DNA from: an uncultured Eubacteriales bacterium
GTDB taxonomy: Bacteria > Bacillota > Clostridia > Christensenellales > Aristaeellaceae
Direction: 5' to 3'
Assembly: GCA_900540045.1 (NCBI GenBank)
Contig: UQEF01000008.1
Location: 1-49,023, forward strand
Length of the DNA stretch: 49,023 nt
The position numbers and the translations under genes are program-made. The notes beneath the pieces were generated by a model, which saw nothing but the letters and a program-made list of their open reading frames with translations, did not search any database and was not told the DNA's origin. Below are positions 28,023 through 34,313 of this stretch, piece after piece; position 1 is the stretch's first letter; every line of letters begins with the position of its first letter.

Positions 28023-28047
28023 CATGCGGCAGGGGATATAGTATAAA
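28019..28047 (+). promoter_or_regulatory. Promoter of the GT2 glycosyltransferase pair
   Basis: A perfect TTGACA (28019-28024), 17 bases, TATAAA (28042-28047). The -35 box includes the TGA stop codon (28020-28022) of the kinase gene. Confidence 0.8.
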
Positions 28048-28093
28048 TAAGTGTTGCCTGTTGCCGGACATGCAGATGGAAGGATGTTAGCCT

Positions 28094-29470
28094 GTGGAAA
28101 TCGTAGCGGCAGTCATTGAGGCTGTCATGGGTGTCATGAGCGCCTGGCTGGTAGTGATGCTGCTCTACCAGCTGTGCATCAGCTTCTTTGGCTTCAAGCG
28201 CAATACCAAAAACTATCAGGATCACGATCCGCAGATGCGCTTTCTGGTGCTTGTGCCCGCTCACAACGAGGAAGCGGTCATTGCGGATATCATCGACAAC
28301 CTGGAGCACATGGAATATCCGCGCGAGCTGTATGACTTTTATATCCTTGCCGATAATTGCACGGACAGGACCGTGGAAGTGGCGCGCCGCATGGGGGCCA
28401 ACGTGCTGGAAAGCCACAAGGAAAGTCCCGATGCGCCGACCGGCAAGCCCATCGTCTTGCAGAAGGCGCTCAACGCCCTGGATGGATATCAGGACCATTA
28501 CGACCTGGTCATGTTCTTTGACGCCGACAACCTGATCGACCCCAACATGTTTCTGGAGGTCAACAGCCAGTACCTCTCGGCGGAGGGCAAGGCGGACATT
28601 ATCCAGTGCTACCTGGGCTGCAAAAACCGCAAGGGCGTGGTGGCCATGTTCTATTACATGACCTATACCATTACCAACCGGTTTTTCCAATACGCCAAAA
28701 GCCGGCTGGGCCTCAACAGCGTGATCGGCGGCACGGGCTTTGCCGTATCGGCGAAGTACCTGTACAAGCGCGGCGGATGGACCGCCATGTCGCTTACTGA
28801 GGACTTTGAGCTGCAGATCGAGGCCACCTGCGACGGCAAGCGCATTTTGTGGAACAATAACGTGCGTATCTATGACGAAAAGCCTACGCGCTTTTACGCC
28901 AGTTTCCGCCAGCGCACGCGCTGGGCGCAGGGACACTGGTTTGTAGCCTTCAAAAACACGGGCCGGCTGTTCCGGGCCCTGTTTCAGAGGCGCATCCGGC
29001 TGGGGGAATTTATCTCCACGTTTTTCTATATGTACAGCCTTACCCCCTATGTGGTGCTGATGGTGCAGCTGGCCCTGGGGCTCCTGATGGAGCTGTTCAA
29101 ACTGGTGGGCTGGATTGAGAGTCCCCCCGTGCACGCCACCATGGAGAGCTGGCTTACGCTGAACTGGCCGAGCATCGTGCTGTTTATCTATTCCTTTATC
29201 TTTTTGTTCTATATGGGCGAGTGGCTGGACAACCACCGGCGTGTGGATCTGAAGATCCTGCTGCCCATGCTGTGCAGCATGGTAATCAACACCATGCTGG
29301 CGGGATGGGCGCAGGTGGTGGGCCTGTTCAAGCACCGTCATCAGACGAACTGGGTCAAGACCGAGCATTCCATCAATCATCTGGAGGACATGACGGTGCG
29401 CCTGGAAGATGTGGGCCTGGCCGGCGTGGAACCGGACGAGAAAAGCAGAGAGGACAGCGTCAGAGCCTGA
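28094..29470 (+). CDS. Membrane-bound processive-type family 2 glycosyltransferase
   Basis: A 458-residue GT2 enzyme with the layout of poly-sugar synthases. An N-terminal helix is followed by a cytosolic GT-A domain and three C-terminal helices. Motifs are VPAHNEEAVIADIIDNLE, FFDADN (metal-binding DxD), TGFAVSAK, TEDFELQ (catalytic base ED) and QRTRWAQGHW (Q/RxxRW), so all processive-synthase signatures are intact. It may polymerise a hexosamine or other polysaccharide and extrude it. The start is GTG with AAGGA about 10 bases before. It forms a unit with the smaller GT2 gene 21 bases downstream and has its own promoter. The product is unknown. Confidence 0.9.
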   Translation: MEIVAAVIEAVMGVMSAWLVVMLLYQLCISFFGFKRNTKNYQDHDPQMRFLVLVPAHNEEAVIADIIDNLEHMEYPRELYDFYILADNCTDRTVEVARRMGANVLESHKESPDAPTGKPIVLQKALNALDGYQDHYDLVMFFDADNLIDPNMFLEVNSQYLSAEGKADIIQCYLGCKNRKGVVAMFYYMTYTITNRFFQYAKSRLGLNSVIGGTGFAVSAKYLYKRGGWTAMSLTEDFELQIEATCDGKRILWNNNVRIYDEKPTRFYASFRQRTRWAQGHWFVAFKNTGRLFRALFQRRIRLGEFISTFFYMYSLTPYVVLMVQLALGLLMELFKLVGWIESPPVHATMESWLTLNWPSIVLFIYSFIFLFYMGEWLDNHRRVDLKILLPMLCSMVINTMLAGWAQVVGLFKHRHQTNWVKTEHSINHLEDMTVRLEDVGLAGVEPDEKSREDSVRA

Positions 29471-29491
29471 CGCGCCGGGGAGGGGAACGCG

Positions 29492-30316
29492 TTGCCGACG
29501 AAAGGGGCGGCCGTCAGTGTGATCGTGCCGGTCTACAATGCGGAAAAAACGCTTGTGAGCTGCCTCGGGAGCGTGCTGCACCAGCCCTTTGAAGATATTG
29601 AAGTGCTGGCTGTGGATGACGGCAGTACCGATCAAAGCCTGGCGCTTCTGCGGGAGATTGCCGCGCAGGACGGAAGGGTGCGCGTGTTTGCGCAGGACAA
29701 CAGCGGCGTGGCTGCCGCGCGTAACCTGGCCCTGAAACATGCGGTCGGAACATACGTGCAGTTCGTGGACAGCGATGATCTGCTGGCGCCCGACGCCACA
29801 GGGCGCATGGTGGAGGCCATGGAGCGGCGCAGGTGCGACCTGGTCATCGCCCCGTATACGGAGGTGCTTGGACAGCTGCGCCAGAAGCGCGGATTTCTGG
29901 ATCAGGACATGATTCTCAGCCAGCGTGAGTTTTTGGACAGGCTGTCTGCACATCCCAACAGCTTCTTTTATGCCGTGCTTTGGAACAAGCTCTACCGCCG
30001 CGATGTGATTCTCCGCAACGCCATCCGCTGCGACAGACGGCTGCCCTGGGGCGAGGATTTTGCCTTCAACACCCAGTACTACCGATGGGTCCGCTATGTG
30101 GCGGTGCTGGGCGAGCCAGTGTATGACTATGTGAGAAGCCCGGGCGGGCTCGCACTGTCCACCTCGCGGCAGGCGGTGATTCATCCCTGGAACGCCATGA
30201 AGGTGAAAACGGAGCTGTATCGCTATTATGTCAGACTTTATGAGCAGACGGGTCTGTATGAGGAATATCGCCATGTGTTGCCTCAATATCTGTTCAAGGT
30301 CACGCTGAATAACTGA
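29492..30316 (+). CDS. Family 2 glycosyltransferase (soluble, EpsJ/WcaA-like)
   Basis: A 274-residue GT-A fold glycosyltransferase. The N-terminal motif is VSVIVPVYNAEKTLVSCLGS, nucleotide binding is near VDDGSTDQS, NSGVAAARN precedes the metal motif FVDSDD, and ALWNKLYRRD with PWGEDFAFN is the acceptor region. The start is TTG at 29492 behind GGGGAGGGG. It lies directly after the membrane GT2, suggesting they build or decorate the same surface glycan. It has no membrane segment. An intrinsic terminator follows at 30399-30432. Confidence 0.9.
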   Translation: MPTKGAAVSVIVPVYNAEKTLVSCLGSVLHQPFEDIEVLAVDDGSTDQSLALLREIAAQDGRVRVFAQDNSGVAAARNLALKHAVGTYVQFVDSDDLLAPDATGRMVEAMERRRCDLVIAPYTEVLGQLRQKRGFLDQDMILSQREFLDRLSAHPNSFFYAVLWNKLYRRDVILRNAIRCDRRLPWGEDFAFNTQYYRWVRYVAVLGEPVYDYVRSPGGLALSTSRQAVIHPWNAMKVKTELYRYYVRLYEQTGLYEEYRHVLPQYLFKVTLNN

Positions 30317-30398
30317 GTCGGGAGCGGTGACCGGGCGGGAAGAGCCTGTGGGGGCTGGCTCCACGAAAACCGCGTGCCCAAATCAATCTGATCTGCAA

Positions 30399-30432
30399 GC
30401 GAGCCTTCGCTGTTTGGCGGGGCTCGTTTTTT
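30399..30432 (+). terminator. Terminator after the GT2 pair
   Basis: Stem CGAGCC/GGCTCG followed by six T residues. The loop is 15 bases, with some internal pairing possible. Confidence 0.75.
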
Positions 30433-30505
30433 GGTGTGCGCAGCCAATGAGAAAGGTTTGGACACCGGTGCTGCATCTGTTTTGAAAAGCGCTCTGGCAG
30501 GCAAA

Positions 30506-30528
30506 ATCCGAAAAAAGTTATTTCGGAT
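30506..30528 (+). promoter_or_regulatory. Palindrome upstream of the sigma factor gene
   Basis: A perfect 8-bp inverted repeat ATCCGAAA/TTTCGGAT around a 7-base A/T-rich spacer, 54 bases before the GTG start. It could be an operator or a leader hairpin. No convincing sigma-A promoter is seen between it and the gene; a TCTAAT at 30554-30559 lacks a -35. Confidence 0.45.
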
Positions 30529-30582
30529 GTGGCGTTTTCTGTGGCATGCTGTGTCTAATCAGTGAAAGGTGGTGAGGCCGCC

Positions 30583-31104
30583 GTGGAGACTGTCAAGGGC
30601 CCTGACAGCAAGGAAACGAGAATCGAACGCATGGTGAACCTGTACCAGCTTCCATTGCTCCGCCTTTGCGTCATGTACCTGCGCGACGAGGAGCAGGCGA
30701 AGGACGCGGTACAGGAAACGTTTCTCAAAGCCTATCGGAATCTGGACGGATTCCGAGGAGATGCATCCGAAAAGACCTGGCTGACGCGCATTGCGATCAA
30801 CACCTGCAAAAACATACGCAGGTCGGGATGGTTCAGGTATATTGACCATTCAGTCCCTCTGGATAGGGTTGCCGGACGGTCTGCCCCGGCGAGCCAAGAG
30901 GATGACGAAATTACAACGGAAATCCTGAACCTTCCCATCAAGCTGCGGGAGGTTGCGCTGCTGTGCTGGCTACAGGGAACGACCTGCGACGAGGCCGCCG
31001 AGATGCTGGGAATTTCCCGGCAGGCTGTCGGCAGCCGGTTGAACCGTGCAAGAAAAAAGCTGCGCTTTGCTTTGGAAGGAAGTGATGTTCATGACCCTTC
31101 ATGA
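30583..31104 (+). CDS. ECF-like RNA polymerase sigma factor
   Basis: A 173-residue sigma-70 family factor. Region 2 spans LYQLPLLRLCVMYLRDEEQAKDAVQETFLKAYRNLDGF-type sequence with the -10 recognition motif ending in TWLTRIAINTCKNIRR. Region 4 is KLREVALLCWLQGTTCDEAAEMLGISRQAVGSRLNRARKKL-like. No region 1.1 or 3 is present, so it is group 4. GTG at 30583 is chosen because AAAGGTGGTGAGG lies before it; GTG at 30562 is upstream in frame. It overlaps the next gene, which encodes a single-pass membrane protein, by 14 bases, the standard sigma/anti-sigma layout. Base composition is less GC-rich than the neighbours. Confidence 0.92.
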   Translation: METVKGPDSKETRIERMVNLYQLPLLRLCVMYLRDEEQAKDAVQETFLKAYRNLDGFRGDASEKTWLTRIAINTCKNIRRSGWFRYIDHSVPLDRVAGRSAPASQEDDEITTEILNLPIKLREVALLCWLQGTTCDEAAEMLGISRQAVGSRLNRARKKLRFALEGSDVHDPS

Positions 31105-32413
31105 AGAACAGGAGAGAGTTCAAAGGGCGGTAGAGCATTCGCTTGCCGGTATGAAGAGCGATCCATGGCTGACGCAGAGGGTTCTTGCAAGAGCGAAAGG
31201 AGAAGAACCTGTGAAAAAGGTATCTGCTGCATTGATTTTGGTGATTGCTTTGATGCTTGTGACAATGGCCGTAGGATTGGCCGCCGGAACGGGCCTGCTG
31301 GACTATCTTTTCCGCGGCGGCGCAAAGCCGTCCGCCCGGCAGCGGGATCTGCTGCAAAGCGTGAACGCGGAGCATTCGGCAAAGGGCGTATCCATAGCGG
31401 TAACGGAAGCCCTTGCAAGCAGCGGCAGACTGTCCATGGGATTTTCGATCACAGCGGATCAGCCCGTCTGGGTGCATCTGCTGGACGTTGCCGTAAATGA
31501 GGAAGACGCGCCCCCGCAGGATACCAATGTGCTCAATCAGTTTGTGGGAGATCCCATGAGTGAGGGAAGCAGGACCGTATCCGGCGGCCTCACCTGCGTC
31601 CTGAGCCAACCGATTCCTGCCGATGCGCATGTGAAGGTAAGGCTGGCGCTGCTGGTTCCGGCCGGCGAAATCGTGCATAAAAGCGATTTTTCTACCGAAG
31701 AGGAACTTCACAAAGTGATTGGGCAGGGGAAGGTGTTCCTGACCGGCGATCATGGCGAGTTCCAGGTGGAATACGACCGCATTGCCGCGCGTAACGATCC
31801 CGAGCAGAACGCCATCTATGCACAGCTTGAACCGTACTATGCCCTGGAACGTGCTCTGACCGCCGAGGAAACGCGGGAAATGAAGCACCTGGAATCCATG
31901 ATGTACAATATGGCGGATCTGTATGTTCATTATGGAAACATGAGGCTGCTGGACGATTTTACGATTGATTTCGTGCTGAACGGGGACATGGAAAACGCCA
32001 TCCCGCTGAACAGGGCGGAATCGGACGGAACGCCCGTACACTACGGCGTGAGGGTTGAGCAAGCGTTCATCGATGCCATGGGCTTTACCCTGCGGGCCAG
32101 GCTGTACCCGACCGGCAGCTGGACGGAGGAACGGATCGAACAGGCAGCCTCAGCCTTTGCCTTCTATGATGAAGAGAGGAGACCGTTACGGTTTCAGGAC
32201 ATGTGGGTGGAAAAAGACAGTGGCGGCTGGCAGACCGACGAGTCCGGAAACCGGTACACGGAGATCTGTTATCGGATGCCCGCGCTGGAAAGCCTGCCCG
32301 CGCTGGTGTATGCCGTTCCTGAGGGAAAAGGCGCAAACGCGGGCCCCCTTTGGGAGGATGCCGTCGTGCTGGTGCCCGGCGGTACAGTGGCTTTGAGGGA
32401 AGAGGCCCAATAG
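31091..32413 (+). CDS. Membrane-anchored protein, probable anti-sigma partner
   Basis: About 440 residues (ATG at 31091; 31085 is an alternative closer to the AAGGAAG site). The cytoplasmic N-terminus of about 42 residues holds SDPWLTQRVLARAKGE. One membrane helix (about 44-66) precedes a large extracytoplasmic domain without cysteines or a recognisable enzyme motif. Clostridial proteins of this layout, often with DUF4179-like ectodomains, are encoded right after ECF sigma factors and are thought to hold the sigma factor at the membrane. No zinc anti-sigma HxxxCxxC motif is present, so binding would be of a different class. The ectodomain presumably senses a surface stress. A strong hairpin follows the gene. 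Confidence 0.72.
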   Translation: MTLHEEQERVQRAVEHSLAGMKSDPWLTQRVLARAKGEEPVKKVSAALILVIALMLVTMAVGLAAGTGLLDYLFRGGAKPSARQRDLLQSVNAEHSAKGVSIAVTEALASSGRLSMGFSITADQPVWVHLLDVAVNEEDAPPQDTNVLNQFVGDPMSEGSRTVSGGLTCVLSQPIPADAHVKVRLALLVPAGEIVHKSDFSTEEELHKVIGQGKVFLTGDHGEFQVEYDRIAARNDPEQNAIYAQLEPYYALERALTAEETREMKHLESMMYNMADLYVHYGNMRLLDDFTIDFVLNGDMENAIPLNRAESDGTPVHYGVRVEQAFIDAMGFTLRARLYPTGSWTEERIEQAASAFAFYDEERRPLRFQDMWVEKDSGGWQTDESGNRYTEICYRMPALESLPALVYAVPEGKGANAGPLWEDAVVLVPGGTVALREEAQ

Positions 32414-32432
32414 AGGAAGATCTCTTTTAACA

Positions 32433-32476
32433 GGGAAAGGCCCGCCAAAGCACAGCCGCTTTGACGGGCCCTTCCC
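32433..32476. terminator. Bidirectional terminator between convergent genes
   Basis: A long stem GGGAAAGGCCCGCCAAAGC/GCTTTGACGGGCCCTTCCC with two mismatches and a six-base loop. It lies between the anti-sigma-like gene (plus) and the beta-propeller gene (minus). The minus-strand side is followed by CTGTTAAAAG and the plus side by TTGTG, so T-tracts are weak but the stem is very stable. Confidence 0.7.
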
Positions 32477-32526
32477 TTGTGCCAACGTGATTCTGACGCG
32501 GCATGAGCAGTGAACCGCGCCGCGCC

Positions 32527-33723
32527 TTACTCCGTGACGGCCTCGCAGGCGCTCACGCGGATCAGCGCCGCGTCCACCAGCTCCAGCTCGTCCTGACGGT
32601 CGTTCACGCGGTTGGAGGAACGCTCGGCGTTGGTCAGCAGCCACGCCTCGCCGTTCCAGGTGAACATGATTTCGCCGGAGAATTCTTCCCTGCGCGGCTG
32701 GGCGTCGCGCATCTCCACGACCTGGCCGTTGAGGTCCACCAGCGTGAAGCGGGCATGCGTGTACGTCTTTTCCGACCAGGTGCGGCAGAATACATAGCCG
32801 CCGTCCACCGGCGTAAACTCGGTTCCGATGCCGGTGGGCACGGGCAGCTCCCACAAAAGCGTGCCGTCCTGGTCCAGGCACAGCAGGCTCATGGCCGTCG
32901 TCTCGCGTGTGTCGGGGTCCGTGTGGGACCAGAGGAAAACGATGCTGCCGTCCTTTTGCAGGCAGGGCGGCCCGAAGTCCCCGGAGGCATATTTGTCAGG
33001 CGAGAACCTCCAGCGCTCGGTGCCGTTTGCGTCCACACAGGCCAGGGCGGCGAGGCGTTCCCCCTCCACCATGAAGAAGCCGCAGACGATCTGCCCATCC
33101 GGCGTGGCCAGCACCGAGCGCCCGCCAGTGCTTCTCACAGAGGAGTCCCCGGTGGCGGGCAGGGTGTATATTCCTGATTCATCCGCAAACTGGGTGTCCA
33201 CCTCGTAGCCGGAAAAGACATAGCCCCCCGCGCACCGGTCGCCCGGAAGCTCAAACGGGGCGGTCGCGGGCAGGCTTACCTCGCCCGCAGGCTCGCCGTC
33301 CTGCGTGAAGTAGCGGATGGCAACCGCTTCCGTCACCTGGCTGGGGCTGTTGTAGTACAGCACGGCGATGCGGCCGTCCGCCAGCACCTGCGGCACCACG
33401 TAGCGCGTGGTGCCCTGCGCGCTGTCGATGACCTCCCAGGCGATGCTCCCGTCAGGATTCAGGCACAGAAGCCAGGCGCGCTTCTCTCTGGTCACAAAGG
33501 GAAGCTGCTCCTGACCATTGCGTCCCAGCTGGGTGGAGCCGTTGAGCAGCAGGCACCCGTTGGGCAGGGGCGTGGCTTCATAGAAGGTTTCCTGCCCGGT
33601 GCCGCCGAAGTACCAGGTATCGGCGGTCTGATCGTCCGCCAGGGCGACGGGACACAGCAGCGCCGGCAGCAGTAGCGCGATCAGCAAGCGCCCCGCGAGG
33701 CGTTTGAATGCTCTGTTCATCAT
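32527..33723 (-). CDS. Secreted beta-propeller-like (PQQ/WD40-type) protein
   Basis: A 398-residue exported protein. A signal peptide (LAGRLLIALLLPALLCPVALA) is followed by repeated strand-turn units with the pattern LCLNPDGSIAWE, CVDANGTERWRFS, CLDQDGTLLWELP and VDLNGQVVEM. Each has the D-x-x-G-x-x-x-W core of PQQ-like propeller blades. Alternating units (VLADGRIAVLYY, VLATPDGQIVCGFF, LQKDGSIVFLW) complete the blades. No lipobox Cys is seen. It is divergent from the blaI-like gene and its promoter carries a near copy of the BlaI-side operator, so it is probably co-regulated. It may be a sensor ligand-binding protein or surface scaffold. No enzymatic residues are recognised. Confidence 0.75.
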   Translation of the reverse strand: MMNRAFKRLAGRLLIALLLPALLCPVALADDQTADTWYFGGTGQETFYEATPLPNGCLLLNGSTQLGRNGQEQLPFVTREKRAWLLCLNPDGSIAWEVIDSAQGTTRYVVPQVLADGRIAVLYYNSPSQVTEAVAIRYFTQDGEPAGEVSLPATAPFELPGDRCAGGYVFSGYEVDTQFADESGIYTLPATGDSSVRSTGGRSVLATPDGQIVCGFFMVEGERLAALACVDANGTERWRFSPDKYASGDFGPPCLQKDGSIVFLWSHTDPDTRETTAMSLLCLDQDGTLLWELPVPTGIGTEFTPVDGGYVFCRTWSEKTYTHARFTLVDLNGQVVEMRDAQPRREEFSGEIMFTWNGEAWLLTNAERSSNRVNDRQDELELVDAALIRVSACEAVTE

Positions 33724-33770
33724 AGGATTCCTCCTGATTCGTTTTTCATCTGTCCCTTGCCGTCACCATC

Positions 33771-33799
33771 ATACTACATCATGTCTTACAAATTGTCAA
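33771..33799 (-). promoter_or_regulatory. Promoter of the beta-propeller gene with a BlaI-type operator
   Basis: On the minus strand, a perfect TTGACA (33794-33799), 17 bases, TAGTAT (33771-33776). Within and across the -10 lies TAAGACA-TGA-TGTAGTA (33772-33788), an imperfect dyad matching the one in the opposite promoter. 23 of 29 bases are identical to the blaI promoter. Confidence 0.75.
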
Positions 33800-33825
33800 C
33801 CGTCGGATACGTTTGTTACAAATTG
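33786..33825. repeat. Direct repeat TTACAAATTG between the divergent promoters
   Basis: TTACAAATTG occurs at 33786-33795 and 33816-33825, exactly 30 bases apart. The first copy overlaps the beta-propeller promoter and begins with TTACA, the half-site type bound by BlaI/MecI proteins. Possible additional operator sites. Confidence 0.5.
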
Positions 33826-33844
33826 AAAATCATCGGAGAGGGGA

Positions 33845-33873
33845 TTGACAACAAGTAAGACAGAATGTATTAT
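33845..33873 (+). promoter_or_regulatory. Promoter of the blaI-M56 operon
   Basis: A perfect TTGACA (33845-33850), 17 bases, TATTAT (33868-33873). It is 54 bases before the blaI-like ATG. Confidence 0.8.
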
Positions 33874-33891
33874 AGGGCTGTCTGTAATACA
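33856..33891 (+). promoter_or_regulatory. Probable BlaI operator of the blaI-M56 operon
   Basis: TAAGACA-GAA-TGTATTA (33856-33872) overlaps the -10 box, and TGTATTA (33866-33872) also pairs with TAATACA at 33885-33891. The TA(A)nACA/TGTnTTA half-sites resemble known BlaI/MecI boxes (TACA...TGTA). Repressor bound here would block RNA polymerase. Confidence 0.6.
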
Positions 33892-33926
33892 TGCCGTCTT
33901 ATCAAAATGCGAAGGGGGAAACCCAT

Positions 33927-34313
33927 ATGAAATCGCAGCGTTTGCCCGATACCGAATTTGAGATCATGACCTATATCTGGGACCGCGAGCCGCCCGTGAC
34001 CACCACCATGGTGATGGAGGCGCTGGGCCGGGAGCGCGGTTGGAAGATTCAAACCGTGGTTACGCTCTTCGGGCGGCTGACCGAACGCGGCTTTCTGCGC
34101 GTGGAGCGGGGCGGCGGACGGGAGCGGGCGTTTTATCCCATCATCACGCGGGAGGAATACCTGCGTATGGAAACGGAGAGCTTTGTGGAGCACTACCACC
34201 GCAACAGCTTCAAAAGCCTGCTGACCGCCCTGGAAAGCGAGCGCCTGACCGAAAGCGATCTGGACGAGCTGAGCCGGTGGCTTGAGCGGCAAAAGGAGGG
34301 CGGCCGTTCGTGA
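33927..34313 (+). CDS. BlaI/MecI/CopY-family transcriptional repressor
   Basis: A 128-residue winged-helix repressor. The HTH spans LPDTEFEIMTYIWDREPPVTTTMVMEAL and the recognition helix and wing follow (WKIQTVVTLFGRLTERGFLRVER). The C-terminal dimerisation helices begin near SFVEHYHRN. In the family prototype a partner M56 protease triggers BlaI cleavage. The ATG at 33927 follows GAAGGGGGAA. The last 4 bases overlap the GTG start of the M56 gene, so they are coupled. No beta-lactamase or PBP gene is adjacent, so the regulon is probably not antibiotic resistance but cell-envelope related. Confidence 0.95.
   Translation: MKSQRLPDTEFEIMTYIWDREPPVTTTMVMEALGRERGWKIQTVVTLFGRLTERGFLRVERGGGRERAFYPIITREEYLRMETESFVEHYHRNSFKSLLTALESERLTESDLDELSRWLERQKEGGRS

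Noticed and set aside
33891..34313. Longer start (33891) for the BlaI-like gene
   Set aside because: That ATG lies in the operator region without a binding site; ATG 33927 has GAAGGGGGAA and gives the usual family length.
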